Shown here: one piece after another, positions 41,040 through 55,589 of the stretch
Numbering within the stretch: the first letter of the stretch is position 1
Layout: every line of letters starts with the position of its first letter
Assembly: GCA_963377175.1 (NCBI GenBank)
Contig: CAUJNA010001035.1
Location: 428,418 to 492,417 of the forward strand
From: Effrenium voratum
Taxonomy: Eukaryota > Sar > Dinophyceae > Suessiales > Symbiodiniaceae
DNA: 64,000 bases
Direction of reading: 5' to 3'
Notes under the pieces: model-generated
Told to the model about the DNA's origin: nothing
What the model saw: only the letters and a program-made list of their open reading frames with translations
Databases searched by the model: none
Translations under genes and position numbers: made by a program

Positions 41040-41849
41040 CTACAAGCGCCCCAGATTCAAGCTCAGCTGCTCCTGCACCGACCCAGATTCAAGAATGGCA
41101 GCAAAAGCACCGTAAGTTGCTTGGATGCGCTGGACGTTCCTCAGCTGCTCTTGCACCTGTCTGCTGTCTCCGCCATACTCTGGGTTGCCCCAGGTCACAA
41201 CAGCCCCAGATTCAAGAATGGCAGCAAAAGCACCGTAAGTTGCTTGGATGTAACGGACGTTCCTTAGCTGATCTTGTACCTGGCTGCTGTCTCCGCCAGT
41301 TTCAAAATCAGCCCAGGTCACAACGGACCCGGATTCAAAAATGGCAGCAAAAGCAGCATGGACAGTTGCTTGGATGTGCTGGACGTTCCTCAGCTGCTCC
41401 TGCACCTGGCTGCTGCCTCCGCCGAATTCTGGATCACCCCAGGTCACAAAAGCCCCAGATTCGAGAATGGCAGCAAAAGCACGGCCAGCCTAGCTGCCAG
41501 CTGATTGAATGTGCTGGACGTTCCTCAGCTGCTCTTGCATCCGGCTGCTGTCTCCACCACTTGCTGCATCACCCCAGGTCACAACCTTGCCCTCGGGGTC
41601 ATGCCAAGAGAATGCCTGATGAGTGACAGCCAATTGGCCCAGCTGCACAACTGCAGCCACTATGTGCCCATCTCGCAACCCGGCCTCGCACAGCGTAGCT
41701 GTCAAATTCGGCTGGTGGCCTTTCGCAGTGAGCTTCAGGCGGCGCCGGAAATGCTGCTGCACTGCTGCCTTCAGCTCACTGACAGGCGCCGCCGGTGAGA
41801 GTGCAATGGAGCAGCCATCGCCACTGGCCAAGTAAACACCCACATTCAT
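41040..41849 (-). pseudogene. Ubiquitin-like + RCC1-like repeat protein, copy 1, with one nonsense codon
   Basis: ATG 41849 (MNVGVYLASGDGCSIALSPA) starts a ubiquitin-like domain (SELKAAVQQHFRRRLKL), followed by RCC1-like units of ~41 aa (VVTWGD..GGDSS.VQEQLRNVQHIQ). A TAG at 41490-41492 interrupts the first repeat, but the same frame continues with FAAILESGAFVTWGDPEFGG and further units to 41040. About four repeats, against nine or ten in copy 3. Shortened and probably inactive, unless the TAG lies in an unrecognised intron. Confidence 0.75.
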
Positions 41850-44569
41850 GGCGCAGGAAGGTACTCCTGGGAAAATTCATGCTGCTAAACACGAAGCTGA
41901 GACGTACAAACCTGTGAGTTTGGGAGACTGTCGAAATGATTTAACACACCCATGGAAGAAAATATTCCTCGTTGGGCTTGAACCATTCCCCTCCGTGAGG
42001 ACCGTTCCCAGCTGTCTAACCGGACCTTTATGACTTGAGTTCCTTGGCTGAAGCCCGAGATGTCAGCAGTTCGCTGGCAGACAGAACGACACCAATCCGC
42101 TGGCAACCGGACCCACAGAAAGGCGGATCGTAGCTTTCAAACCCAAAGGAGAATACCCGAACCCAGGGTAAGTTGAAGGCGACAAGCTCTCCGCGAATCC
42201 AAATTGCGCCCAACTTAAATGGTCGGGGAGTCACGGTTTGCTTCGCCAGCTGCTCTCGAATAAAAATCACCCTATACTAGCGATTGACGAAGGATCCCAG
42301 GATTTGACTCACCGCAGTAAGGGTACTCCAAAAAATCTGACACGCCCTTCTCTCTCCGAGCGTCCACCACGGCGCAGAAAGGCGCCGCCCGCCCGCACAC
42401 TACGGCGCGCTCGTGGCGCCCATATCGCACTCGGCTGCCAGGCCGGGACAGGAGCTCTTTGGCATAGTCCTCACTCAAGGCTGCGAACTTGAAGTTGAGA
42501 CCCAAGACCCCTATGGCACAAATTGTTCTCCATCCCACTTCGCCACTACTACACTCCAAGAAGGGGGTACGTCTTCATTTTCTGGTGGGAGACTAGTGAC
42601 CGCCATCTGCAGCTGGGGCTAGTTGCTTGGGGCTGGGGCGCGGCCTTTTACGCAATGGTTGCTAAGCGGCCGCGCAAGGGGCCCCCTAAGTGAATTCACC
42701 TTGGCCTAAGTCCTAGTAGGGTCCAAGGGCCCGCCTCGAGTGATCATTGGCAACCTTGCAAATTAATACGTATCGCGCAAGTAGGTCTTGGCCAAGAAAA
42801 CCAAGGTGGGCTCCACATGGCTGTAGCTTCAGTCTAACTGGCAAGCTGTTCTGGCAGCGAGCGCGCGCAGACCCCAATGTCTTGAGAGGTTCATATTGGC
42901 TGTGGACAAGCAGGGGATTTGTGCATGGACATGTACTGGGGAAACTGACATGGCGGTGAGCGCAAAGGACTGCTAAGTACAAAAGAACCTGATTTTGCAG
43001 TCAGTTTTCTCCATGAAAGCGATGATTCCATCAAAATTAACTCCGAGGCCAGGCTGAGCGTTGTCCAGCCGGAAAGACATTCCATATTTTTCGTTGCTTA
43101 AGCCCCGTGGAAAAAGAAGAAAAAACACCCGGTAGCGATAGATTCCCTTTAAAACCAACAGGGAAATGAAGTGCCAACGCCCAGTGGCCGGGCGCAGGGC
43201 GGCGCGTGGAAGCCACACGGCCGCCTCGAGGTCTGGAAAGGCAATAGCGGCCTCCGAGTCACAAGCCACGACGCAGCCGGTGAGGCCCTCCCAGTGGACG
43301 AACCTCCAAAGCTCAGAGGGTTCAGAGGGGGGGGAGGATTTCCACCAATTTCAGCACCCAAAGGGAGCTCACTTAAAGGGGCGGAAGGGTGAGGTTAAAA
43401 ACCAGGTCTAGCTTGCAACCACCTTCTTGCAGGGTGTTTGCTTTGTTTGCTGTTTCTTTTCTGCAAAAGAGACTTTGTGCCCATCCCCCCCCCTCCCCCC
43501 GCAAAGCAAGCACTAGCAGTCAAAGGTTTCTGTTTAGTCAGATTTTGGCAGGGCTTGAGTAACTCACAATTCACCGTTGCCAATGCCAAAACTAATGTTG
43601 TTTAGTTGGGTTTGGGCCTTTGGCTTGAGTTTGCCAAATACATTTACTTTAGTACTGTCAATACTTACTTTGATATTGCTCGCTTGGGAGTTGGCCTGGG
43701 TTTGGCCTTCTTAGATGACTTAGCATGACCAATGCGAATTCCAGATCGGGCCAAGCCTTTGAGTTGGGAAGCGCCTGCGCCGGGAAGATTCCTTGTGATA
43801 TCAAATGGCGGTGTACTTTTGTAGCGGACCCAGAAAATTGCTGGCTTTCCTCTTGGTGCCCCTTTTAACCAAACGAAAAGGGAAAAAAACAACCCCAATA
43901 TGAATGGCTATGAATTTCAAGCGGGAACCACCTCAAAAGTGATTGGTGGACATGAATCCCCACCAAATTTTGATGGGCTCAGATTTGACCACCCCGAGGA
44001 AACAAAGTCTTGAAAGGTCGCAGATTCTGCCTTGGGGGGGGCAAGCCTTCTATACAGGTCCAACATTACTGTTCAATGACCAGCTTGCATAGGGCCACGG
44101 TCAAGTTGCTCAAGCACTTTTGCCCAACCCTGCTAATTGTGCGAGGGCCACTTTGCAACTAGATGCAACTAGCATGGGATAAAGCAATGCCCCTTCGTGC
44201 AGTACAGCACTGTATTCCTAGAGCGTTTCTCGACGTGTCAGGGAAGAAGGCTTCAACTTCCTTCCTGTTTCATGGTTGCCGCTTGCAAGAAGATTCCTAT
44301 ACGAGCCTCGGCCAAGGCTCAATTGTGCATGATAGGGGTCATGCATATTAATATTAATTCCTGGCTCACGTCTTGTTTTCATTGCGCGTATTCAAAACCT
44401 AAAAAGTGGACCTCGAAAAAAATGAGCCATGAAACCCTTGCGCTTGCCAATCATGTGTCACGAATCACAAGCTTTATATGATCCTTGGATCACGCTGCGA
44501 CTTGCCCTTGGGGATCGCAAGGGCGGGATCTCTCCGCGAGCTACGGGATTTGAGCGCGAGCAGGCGAAA
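41850..44569. other. Host non-coding DNA between two RCC1-like copies
   Basis: No supportable gene. Contains poly-C runs near 43485-43500 and a dispersed GATAGATTCCCTTTAAAACC copy near 43137. Confidence 0.5.
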
Positions 44570-44990
44570 CGCCGCTCCTGCATCTGGCTGCTGTATCCGC
44601 CCCAGCCTGAAATACCCCATGTGACAACAGCCCCAGATTGATTGGATGTGCTGGACGTTCCTCCGCTGCTCTTGCTGGCTGCTGTCTGCGCCACAGTCTG
44701 CACGACCCCACGTCACAACCTCGCCGTGTCCATGCAAAGCAAACGCCTCACTAGTCGCAGCCAATTGGCCAAGCTGCACAACCGCAGTCACCATGTCCCC
44801 ATCTCAAAACCCGGCGTCATCCAGCGTGGCGGTCAAATCGAGCTGCTGGCCTTTCGCAATGAGCTTCACGCGGTGCTAAAATTGCTGCTGCGCTGGAATT
44901 GCTGCTGCGCTGCAGCCTTGAGCTCGCTGATGAGCGTCGCTGGTGAGACTTCAACGGATCAGCCATCTCCACTGGGTAAGTGAACATTCA
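44570..44990 (-). pseudogene. Ubiquitin-like + RCC1-like repeat protein, copy 2, decayed fragment
   Basis: Starting near 44985, the reading VNVHLPSGDG, stop, SVEVSPATLISELKAAAQQQ matches the N-terminal domain of copy 3 but with a TGA replacing a Cys codon and further stops and shifts. Then VQLGQLAATSEAFALHGHGE leads into about one degenerate repeat (VVTWGRADCGADSSQQEQRRNV) before similarity is lost near 44570. Clearly a relic. Confidence 0.75.
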
Positions 44991-47900
44991 CCTTCTGAGC
45001 GTACGGCTGAAACACCAAAGCATGCAAAGTGGGGTGGCCCTTTGATGAACTGCATTTGAAAGGACATTCCGACCATTTGTGAGGGCTGAAATCCTTGAGC
45101 ACACCAATGCAAGAAGAGATCCCTTCAGGGGCCTTGAGCCGTTCACTCTGAGGACCCTCCTGGCTATCTGCAGCTGGAGCCCGAGATAGGTGTCAACGAT
45201 TTGGCAAATGCCAACAAAACCTCAAGAAAGAATCAGCAGGAAAGCCAATGGGTCTGTCTTTTCTTGTTTGGTGGTTATAATCAAAAGGGAAACCAAAAGG
45301 AACATCACAAGTTTGTTCCTTTTGTTTTTTTTTTTGGGGGGGGGGGGGATGTCACAAATCAAAGTCGCTCTAACATAGCTTTCCCCCAACCCCCTACTCC
45401 AACTTGAGAGAGGGGTAGAAATTGAAAGCTAGCAATACGTGCGCTGAAAGAAGACACAGCAAAACAACGGCCAGCAGTCCGCCAAGTGATAGCAGTGAAA
45501 ATGAGCCCAGTCAACTTCTAAAGTTTTTCTTCCTAGCCCGCTTTATGAACCCAAGGTAGCGCGATAGACGCGTGACGCCGCAATGGCAAGGCAGAGACAC
45601 CCTGACCGCGATGGTCGCTGAGGTGGAAGGCGAGGTTGTCGAGGAGGATGATCTCCCGGCACTGAAAGCGCCACAGGAGTCAGAGCGAGGTGAAGAGAGC
45701 TGACCTGGGCAATGCGGACATGGCCAATGGTGATGAAGGCTAAGCGCTACGGCCTAGTGATGGACAAGGGCGGCTGCATGAAGGTCAGCCAGCCTCAGGT
45801 GAAGGACAGTGACATTGGCATGACATTCTGAAGGCCGAGCTCTAATTACGGGCAGGTGGTGGACAAGCTTAGCAGGTGACGGACAAGAGCAACGGCACGA
45901 AGGTCGAGCACTGCGGCCAATGCTTAACGGATTGAAGGAGGTGCTCAGCGGTTGCGGAGGGAACGAACGCAACATGCGCATCGAGCCCTATGACAAGGTG
46001 ATGGTCCTGTTCGTCGGTGCTCTTCAACCAGACGAGGAAGTCGATCTTAGATGGGATCCGGAGTTGCGAGACATGTATTATGGGAAGCTGCAGGCAGAAG
46101 AACATTTAAACAAAACGGTCGGGGATGCACTGCGGGGAGGTGGTCGAGGTTTTGGAGTGGTCAGGTGTGGATCACTCGGGCTCGGCATTGGTGATCTGGA
46201 TATGGGCGGGGAACTGGAGCGGACCCTTATGCGAGCGTGCCGCGGAATTCGAGAATTGGAGCAGCAACGCAGCCACTTGAGGAGGAGCTGTCGGTGAGGT
46301 GAGAGCTTTGCGATATCAGGACTTCGGTTCCGCCGCCGCCTGTCGCCGGGAAGGTTGAGACCGAGGCACCGGCCAGAAAGACCTGGATGAACAAGAGTTC
46401 CGGATGGCCGGCCCTGGAAGTGATGGTTGGAGCAGCTGCCGCTTGGGGCGGATAGTTGGGAGGCTCGGTGGGCGATGCTGGGTGCGGTGAATGGCGGCAT
46501 CAGTTTGGGAGCCATCGAGGCCGAGCTGGACAGACCGGAGCTGCTGGAACCTTGCTGGAACCTTTCACCTGGCCTGCGCCATACCACCCCGAAACCTCCA
46601 AAACCTTCTTTGAACGCGCCAGGCCACCCAGAACCTCCGGAACTTTCAAACCTTGCACCTGGCGCGCCAGACCACCAGAACCTCCGAAACCTTCCTTGAA
46701 CGCCATAACCCCCGGAACCTTCCTTGAACCTTACGCCTGGTCTACACCCCTTAGCTTTCAGCCGCTCGAAAAGCAAAAGAGAGTTCCCACCTAATCAGCA
46801 AATGAGCACGAAACAAAAAGATTGAACAGTTTGAGGAGCCAAACAAATTAGTTGGAGGTTGACATTACCAGCAATTCTGACCCACTTAGCTCCTCGCGCC
46901 TCCCTGGCACCAGGGTCTGCTGCAGATCCAGCAGAAGGGCCCCATCCGCTGGAGCGGCATTCAACAGCTGCTGGGCCTGTGAACATGGCTTCTTTGGTTT
47001 GCCTTTTAAGTAGCTCAAAACTTTGGATGGCCGGCTTCATGTCAACCAGGCACAATTCAGACAACAAATGCCAACAACCCAGAAAGCAAATATTGTGATG
47101 GCACATTCCTGAGTCTGAACTCTGCGTGACCCTTCGTTGTTCGCCCTTTTGCCGTGACCCTATTTTTCGGGGTTCCGAGTGCCAAAAAATACATTTTGAC
47201 ACAAAAAGGGTTGCATGTGCGATTATTTTCTGTTTAGGAGTGGCGTCGGGCAAAACGATTGCGCTGCGATCCTGAGTGAACAAGAACTCATGTACGTGAC
47301 GGATTCTATTGTTGTGACATGTCATCTGCTTACTTTCGTAACTGCAAGAGTTGGACTTACACAAAAGCATGAATAACGCTAGGGTAGTTTTCTGTGACAA
47401 AGCTGCAACCGCGTTGAACTATAGCGAGCGGCAGTGCTCTGGGCACACTCTGTCACGCGCAACGACGGCGGTTTCTATATGTTGGCCATGGTAAATTCAT
47501 TTCGGCAGCAGGCGTGCCAGCACAAAAGCGAGTACCTTGACATGAATTGTCCGGCTGGAGTGACGATTTGACGGAACACGTTCAAAAGCTGCCACTGGTG
47601 AAAGGCAGATTGCTTGGAGCCCTTCTGTCAGCTGTCCATGTGCCTTCCATCCGTTGTCCGACGTCCGCCGTCCGTCCACCATCCACCCAGTCCAGCCGGA
47701 CCCCATTTTGCATTGGAATACTCTGAAGGTCCTGAAGAAAGCCGTCCAAAAGGCGGACGCGTCCGGCAGCTTTGCTTTGTGTATTGGAGAGCGAGCAAAC
47801 TTGGGATTGCCTTCTGCTTCAGGACCTCCAAAAAAATGCAACTAACTTTTCGCAGTAATAAGTCTCATGGCGCGCGTAAGAATATTGCTGGCGTTGGCCC

Positions 47901-50900
47901 TTCGTATTCAATGCTTGGCCCCGTTCATTCATGGTTTGGCCGGGAGTAAATCACTTGCAATTCGTTGTGGTGCTTCGTCCCTCGTTGCGTTCGAGAGATT
48001 GGGGTGACCGCTCTGTTTTGAAACTTGGGTATATCCAAAGCATGGCAGTGGCTCTGAATTTCTACGCTTGGGTTGGTGGTTTTAACTAGCCGCTGATAGC
48101 GTTGAACTTGTGGAAGCGTGCGAGCGACCGGACTGGTTTGTATCGTTCGCTGCGGCGCCCCAGGTTCTTGGAAAGCCAGCGTTTCAGATGCCCACAGCAG
48201 GTCGGCTCTAGATTTGCATCAGAAGCCAGTTTCAATCGGTTGCTTGCCTAGAGGTGGCCAAAATACACACTTTTTGTGAAAAAGTGATAGCTCGTTCGGA
48301 TGAAGGCAATTGTTTCTTTCTTACGAACGTGCATCCTTTTTAGAGCCAAGACGGCAGGCAAACAAGCGCTACAGAACTCTGATGGGCGCTTGCTTTCTTC
48401 AAGCGACTGTCTGATAGCAAGTTTGCTCCAGCGAGATACCGCAGTGTAATATTGTTGTTCCTTCTCAGCACGCGCAGTATGAACCACACAAATGGTCACA
48501 TTGTAGCGATACAGAAAAAACGCCTCTTCGCAAAAAAAATGTGTTTTGTTAGTGCGACCCCAAAATAAAATGGAGCCTCAGGTTTCAACGCATCCACATG
48601 AAGAGCGCATGGGTCGTGGATCTCTGGCAAAAAGAGCTAAGCCCTTGGTGTGATTGACATAAACGCGCCTTCTAAAGTCTAAAAGTCTAAAAGTCTCACT
48701 CTGCCGAACGTCTCGAAACCAGCCTGGTGCTCGAGCTCGGCCACCTCAGGCTACGGGGAAAAAGCGCGACTTGACTTCCTCCCCAAAAAGGCGGGGTGAC
48801 GCAACAAATGGTGGTTTGCATTTGCTTCCCCTTTTAAGCAAACCCCGAAATGGTAATTACCCAATACAGGAAACAACGCGCGCACACACACATGCAATTT
48901 TGCTGCGTTTGGCACCCTCGAGAAAGAAATGCCCAGTTGCGATGCATTTCCACGTGGTTTCTTGGCTTTTGGCCAGCTTCTTGCTTTCCTGCTCATTTGC
49001 CGAATGGCTTAGCAAAGTAGCCAATCTAAAGAGCGAAATGAACAACTCACTTGCAATCGCATCTGACAGCATGTTCGCCAGGCCGGCAAATCCCCGTTTC
49101 TGATCATCCCAACTTTGGGGCATGAAAGCACCTGCGCTGAAACACATACCCACCTACTGCGCACATACACAATTGAAAATAAAAGTACACAACCCAGCTC
49201 AGTCCCAGATCTCAGAAACAGATGCATCTGGTCAACAAAGCAAAGTTGTCTTTGGTTACACAGGAAAATTGCAAGTCCGCTGATGCGAAGGCCCCCACGA
49301 CCACGTGCAAATGGGAGCCTACACCACAAGACGTCGTGGGAGTTCCTGTCCAAGGTTTTGCCAACTCCGTGCCCGAAATCGTGAAGGCGGAACTTTTAAG
49401 CAAAGGGAAGCAGGAGGCGTAATTATTGGAGAGTTTGGTGTTGGTCATTCGTCAAGAGATAGCCTCTTCTCACCAATGAGTTGCGGGTACTGGAAACCCA
49501 AGCTAATTGCTTTAGACTCCCCAGGCAAACAAGATCTTACGAACCAACTTACATCAACTTCTTGGCTACGCGCAGGGAACTGGCCAAGATCCTCATGCGC
49601 TTGGATGTGAATTTCAATTGCCTGGAGAGCAGGCATGCTTGAGAGCGTTCCCCATGGCAATTCTCCAAGACGGCCTCCACTAAGAGCATTATATTAGTGT
49701 CTTCGTGTACGTAGCCCATTCAGGCATGGCTTGGGGGCACTGGAGGTACTGGAAAACATCTCCAGGATTCACAGCTACTTGGTGTGTACAGGAAAGCCAC
49801 TATTTTTTTGGCCTCCCTATTCTGTTTTATTCTGACACATTCCCAGTTGACCTACGCCCTGCGCCCAACCCCAGCCCAGCCTTGCGGCGCAGCGCTTGAA
49901 TCTCTTCAGCGCGTGCCTGTCGGCCGTGATGCGACAACCCGGAACCGCTGGATTCCCTGACCTCATGGACATCAAAAGTGGGGGCTACTTGGATAAGCCT
50001 AGGTTAAGCCACGTAAGCCCTTACTGCCTTAAGAGTTCTTCAGGGAAACTTTGGAGGTCCATGAGCCCCTCATCGAGCCCAGATGTTGCGTCTCTGACTA
50101 TGCGCCCCACTTCTTGTTTGGGTAGTCAATGGAAATAAATTGACAGCACCAGGCATTCGGCAGCGTTCTCCTTCGATTGACAATTCCTACAGGCAATGCT
50201 TTTGCAACGGTCCTGGCTGAAGTGCTGGCCTCAGGCAACTGGCCCGATCATCCACCTGTACAACGTGCAAGTTATCCATCCTGCGCTCACGTTTCAACAT
50301 AAACTCTGACCTGGAAAAGGAAACTCAGGCGTGTGTTTGGTGTACAGTATGTTCATGGCCTTTGCAGGGCTGCACGGTCGCACAATCACAAAGCACAAGG
50401 ACCCTGTGCGTAGAGTAGCAAGTTGGGCATGTGTTTAAGCCAGAACCCGCTTCTCCGCCAGCTCAGGGAAATACAATGATCTGAGGTGGCTTCTACTTGT
50501 GGGGTTTTGGAGGCAGTGGGCACCATCATAGAAACAACAGGCTCTCCTTGATCTATGACCCGACTGCACATCACTGGCTCCAGGGGGCACAAGCTCCATA
50601 CAAGCATCAGATTCTTGTTGGCCGCACGGCTTGGAGCAAAGTCCACTTAGCTTGGTTCTCTTGTAAGCTTTCCCAGCTAGCAGCCCAAACGAGGTCGGGA
50701 AGGACAGGAAAACTGCCCCATGACATGTTCATCCATCACCCAATTTGAAGCTTGGCTCTGTTTAAAAGACACCAACAGCAGTTTGTTGAAGCAAAAGTTG
50801 CTTCAACATGTCGGAGACCAGGTGGTTGGCCCGGCCCTGGTTGACTGGACGAAGCCCGGCCTCCTTCTTCACGGGCACAGCCGCAGCGTGCAGCTCGCTG

Positions 50901-53900
50901 AGGCGGCAGATGCGCTGCTTTGGTCCCTGCGATGCGAATGGGAGCCCCGCGCTGGGAGCCCAAGGGTACAGGGGGCGTTCCATTTGTGATGGAAATGCAG
51001 TGGGAAACGCCCAGCTTAAGGCACAAGCTTGCTTCATCCGGGGTGGATCAAATTACTAGCACACTTGCGAAAGTGGCAATGAAAGGGATCTTTTCCATCG
51101 ATTTGCTTGGACGCACGACTGCACAATTGCAGCCGGGTTGAGGCTTTCCCTCCACCCAAAGCTTGGACCTGACCCCATGGAACGGGTGCAGTTTCAAAAT
51201 GCGCGAATGACTCTGGCTGTATACTTGACATGGCCTTCTGAATGATGATCCTGCACCTGAGCATCAAAGTGGGACGTTGGTCCGCGCAATCATTCACCAA
51301 AACAGTCTAATCCCAAACTCTGACCCCCTGCAAGCCCATCACACGTTTGAAACACATACTCCAAACACACAAGGCAGGGCTCACACAGACCTCATGTTCA
51401 AGGCGCCCATCAAGGCTTCGAATCACTGAAGAACGTTTGAGCATTGGTGGGCTGAAGAGTTGGAAGCCTTCAAGACACTTGCTCCCTTCTCTGATCATTA
51501 GCAAGCCAGGCCCATGCAAGTTTTGCAACGTGGTGGCGCTCCAGTCCAACCGCCTGCCACCAAAGCTTCAACCATATGTTGCTCAGGGCTTAAAAACACG
51601 CCAGCCGACCAAAAGACAAGGCGCACCCAACTGGCATGGGTCCCGCAAGTGGCACCATGGAACATCTCATGGCTGTTCTTTCGTTCCTCCCGGTTTTGCT
51701 TGATTGCCATCCGTGTTTCTGAAATTAGATGGATGATCGCAAGGGCGTGCCAACTCAAAAGAGTCATCCTGAAGGCACCACATTCATTGCCGGACCTATG
51801 TCTCCAAACCTGAGGGGTGCGCAGCACCCGGCAGCAAACAAAGCGTCTGGCTATTGCCAGATACGTGAGCCAAAAAAAACGAATTGGATCTGCGACAAAG
51901 ACTTGAATTAATGCACCGGAGCATCACGCATGCCATGTCCCGGAGCTTGAGGGAAGGTGACACCCCTGGTTGCCCCCCAAAGCGCCCTACATGCTAGCAG
52001 CGAAGCTATCAGAAACCTTCTGAAGAGGAAGCGCCCTGGGAGCGACAAATACCACAAAGGGCTGATACCCGTCTATGCAAGTTTCCTAGAAGCAACCTTC
52101 ATCAAACGCACCTCTGTGGTTGGGAGCCCTGTGTGAAAGGGGAACTCTTACACGGCGAGGCACGAAGCCGCGCCTGGCAACAGAACTCTGCCAAGTATTG
52201 CATCACTGGCGACACCCCTGGCACGTCCCTTGGCTGCAGCGCTCCTCCAGCCTCCTGGCGCAGAAGGTGACCCCCGGCTTGCCAGGAGGCAGCCGAAGCA
52301 CAAAATCCAAGTTGTTCTGAAGCTGAAAGAGCGCGCAAGGTGCACGCGTTGGCAAAGGTGTCAGCGGGAGCTTAGTCATTTACGTAATGGTAGTTTGTAC
52401 TGTGCTGCCAGAACGGGATTGTTTGCTTCAAAGGTTGGTCTCGGTGAGTGCCGCTTGTATGTCATTTGTCGGTGGCAAAACGATGCCCAAACAACCGGCA
52501 GCAATGAGACATGCCGAGAATCCCACAAGGTTGTTGCAAGGCTCAACAGCCCACCTCGTCCGGAGAGCTCACCTTCTGGTTTACTGCCACTGTTCAAGAA
52601 GAAACCATCAGCAGTTAAGCTTACCGCCGGAAGCCTGGAGATCCTAGCCTACATGGTTGACGTGGATCCAGGCGGCTGGCCTCCTGCAGCCACTGCTGGT
52701 ACACTTCTTCCAAGGCAGCGCTCATCTGAGGCGAGAAGCCGAGCCACTGCTTGTCCTCCTAGGGGACCCATGTGCACCGGTTTGAACATCGCAGGTGTTT
52801 TTTTTAATGTTAGAGGAAGGTTGAGTAAAGCTAAACCAAATCCTCAGCCCAATTTGGGAAGAATGCATCTGTTCCGCAAGCATACTTGGGATTTATTAGT
52901 CTGGGGTCTGGGCGATTCTTTCCAGACAGCTTGCGCTCACATGGGCTGCGCAAAGCGGGTGGGAGAGGGTGCATCAGCCCGACATATGTGCCCCGCTGCT
53001 TGGAACAAGGCTTGGAAAACTGCTACAATCACTAAGTCAATCCATGCTTGGCACCCACCAAGACCAACCCGATTGAACACGGCCACCCCAATTCTGGCAA
53101 CGCAGAACAAACTACAATAGACGCAAATGACGTAAGCTCTCGCTGATACCTTTGTCCACGCATTCCCAAACTAGTCCCTTTCCGGTTTCCGACCCCTAAG
53201 GGTCACAATTCTCGAGAGACGGGAACACGCCGGTTGGACACAGCAAATGTCTTTGCCAGGTTTAACAAGCTCGTAAAGGGCCAGCCTTCCCCCTGCTGAC
53301 CCAGAACTGCAGGGCATATGAAACAACCGGAACTTCACGCAACTTTCACTTGCTTTCATTTTCTGATCCTGTTGGCAAACCTTTCTCGGAAGTTTTCACT
53401 GGCTGGGCCACTTCATTCAAAAGCGGGCCGTCTCAAAAGCCCAAAATGACTCTGAGAATCCCAAGCTCTCCTGGAACATCCAAAAGCCACCAGCATCACA
53501 GGCAGGAGCAGTCCCCATGGACGCAATGGCTCGCGAAAGCGAGCGCTGGCTTGACTCAGGGCTTCGGTCCTGCCAAAATATCACCCCCAACAATGGAGAA
53601 GCATGAGTTGTCGACACATACCAGGGGATTCAGAACCTGGAGCCCCAAAAGGCTTTTTTTTGGTCAAAAAGGCTTTGCCAACAAAACATGTCATACGGCC
53701 AAATACGCTTTTTCTTCGGTATGTTTTCAACATGTTATCGATAGAATACGGGTTTTATACGGCCAACTACGGTTAAAACTGGCAATGACCGGGGACAAAA
53801 AAACAACTTACGGGCAAAAACAGGCCAGATACTCCTTTTGACCGAGAAACCAAAAAGTGGCTGTTCGGGGTCCCAGGAACCATACCTTACAAGCGCCAAG

Positions 53901-55589
53901 GTATTGCCAAGGTAAACGACCCGCGGAGGAGAATAACCTGCAAGAAAAGATCCTTCGTGCGCCTAAAGGCACTCAGGACAAGGGTACCCAGGGGCGGCCT
54001 AGCAATGCGAAGGCCATGAGCATCGGTTTGGCGGTGACATCGGAACGAGAGTCTTCCGCTTTCTGGGTACCTCGAACCAAAGCCGTCAGGAATGCCCACC
54101 CTGCCTCAGGCCTCAGGCTTGCTCTCGCTTGGGCCTGGCAGCGATTTCACGTCGCGTTTGCATCAATTTTCCAGGTGACGAAGTGTTGGGACCCACATGA
54201 CAGCAAGAGAAGAATGCTGATATGCGGATTTTGCGTTGGGCCGACAACTTGTTGAAGACGCTGCCACCTGAAGACGTGAACATACAAAAAATGTCTTGAA
54301 TTGATTGGTGGCAGGGTTGTTCCCTTGCAAGCGCCTACCCTGGATCCCAAGTCCAGGCGCGTTGGTTCAAGGGAATCCCATAATTCTAACCTAAGCGAAT
54401 TCATGCAAGGTTGCAACCCGCCAAACGTGGAAGCCCCAAACCGTACCAAGGCGGCAAGCCCCCTATTCCTCAAATCGGGGGTTATTCCCTCTGCGCAGGC
54501 TGCCCCTGCCTCAAAATTAGATTGCGTGCCCATAGGAGGGCCCCCCTTCACTATTTACAACCAAAAACGATAAACCAAGGTGAACATCCGGGCTGCCATG
54601 GGGCCTATTGCAGGCCGATTTGCTTTCGACAGCGCAAACCACTCAGTCCGTCCGTGTGTCATCCTGCAAGCCGGCTTTTCATGCTCCGAGTGTGGCGCAC
54701 ACACGTGTAAGCTAGCTGGTTCGTGAGAAGACTTGTGCCGGGCAGGGGGGGCACGCCTTGTTGTGATGGCAGCCTGTTTAAGCCCCTTCTTTGATTTGCT
54801 ATGATTGGAAGCAACAAAATGGCGGAGAACCGATCCTGAATCCTCAACAAGTAGTGTATGCCCAAGCATGACATGTGAGGCTTGGATTTGCCAGCAGCTT
54901 CCTCCCACTCTTCGGTAGGTTCCGGCGGAAGCTGCCAAACGTGAAACTGGCGAGTGCGACCTTCCCACAACACGCTGATGGCATCGATTCTATGTAGGTG
55001 CAACGGGAAATGATATGTTCTATTATCTCGTCAGCGGGTTCACCAACTTGCTCAGATCAAATGTGACTTCAGCCTACTGTTGAATGAGCATGCCAAAAGT
55101 AAGAAGAAATAGCAAGTAACTTCTCGGATCGCATCGCCACGCCGCTTGCGAGGCCAGAGTGGGGCGATGCTTGAGTCAGGGTTGCCGTTAATAGCAAGCA
55201 ACATGCTGTTCATGACTTATTGGCAGAAGGGAAGGACAAGGATAAATTAAGTGCACACTCAACGTTGAATGCAAAGTTCATATCTCGATTCCAACTGCTT
55301 TCGAAGGCTTCAATCGGGCAAGCCTAGCCAACCTCCTGACAGCAGGCAAACAAGTTGTGCACAGCTTGGATTGGAGCACCCTGCGCCGCTTTCAGGTCAG
55401 CACACAGTAAATAGTTTGGACGGGTCCCGTTTAAGCAGGAGCTCTCGAGCCAAGCTATTGACAACAGTGAGGTGTTTATGCAAAATGCTGCACGTGAGTC
55501 GTCTCGTGAGGCCTTTATGACATGCCAAGCTGTATCCCTATGGAATAGGGGTCACCACCCCCAGAAAGTCGACTGATGCCGTACGTAGA
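44991..55589. other. Long host non-coding stretch
   Basis: No gene I can support. It includes T-run/G-run low complexity at 45324-45349, a degenerate ~60-bp GAACCTCC-rich tandem region at about 46540-46740, and CTTC/AAAAGTCT short repeats near 48675. A 296-codon open frame at 52230-53120 (plus) lacks any recognised motif or coding-like repeat and is not called. Confidence 0.45.

Noticed and set aside
46078..46776. 232-codon minus-strand Gly/Arg-rich frame
   Set aside because: Arises from a degenerate ~60-bp GAACCTCC-type tandem region; no conserved motif.
52230..53120. 296-codon plus-strand open frame in host DNA
   Set aside because: No domain, heterogeneous composition and no supporting splice or homology signal; length alone is not enough in GC-balanced DNA.
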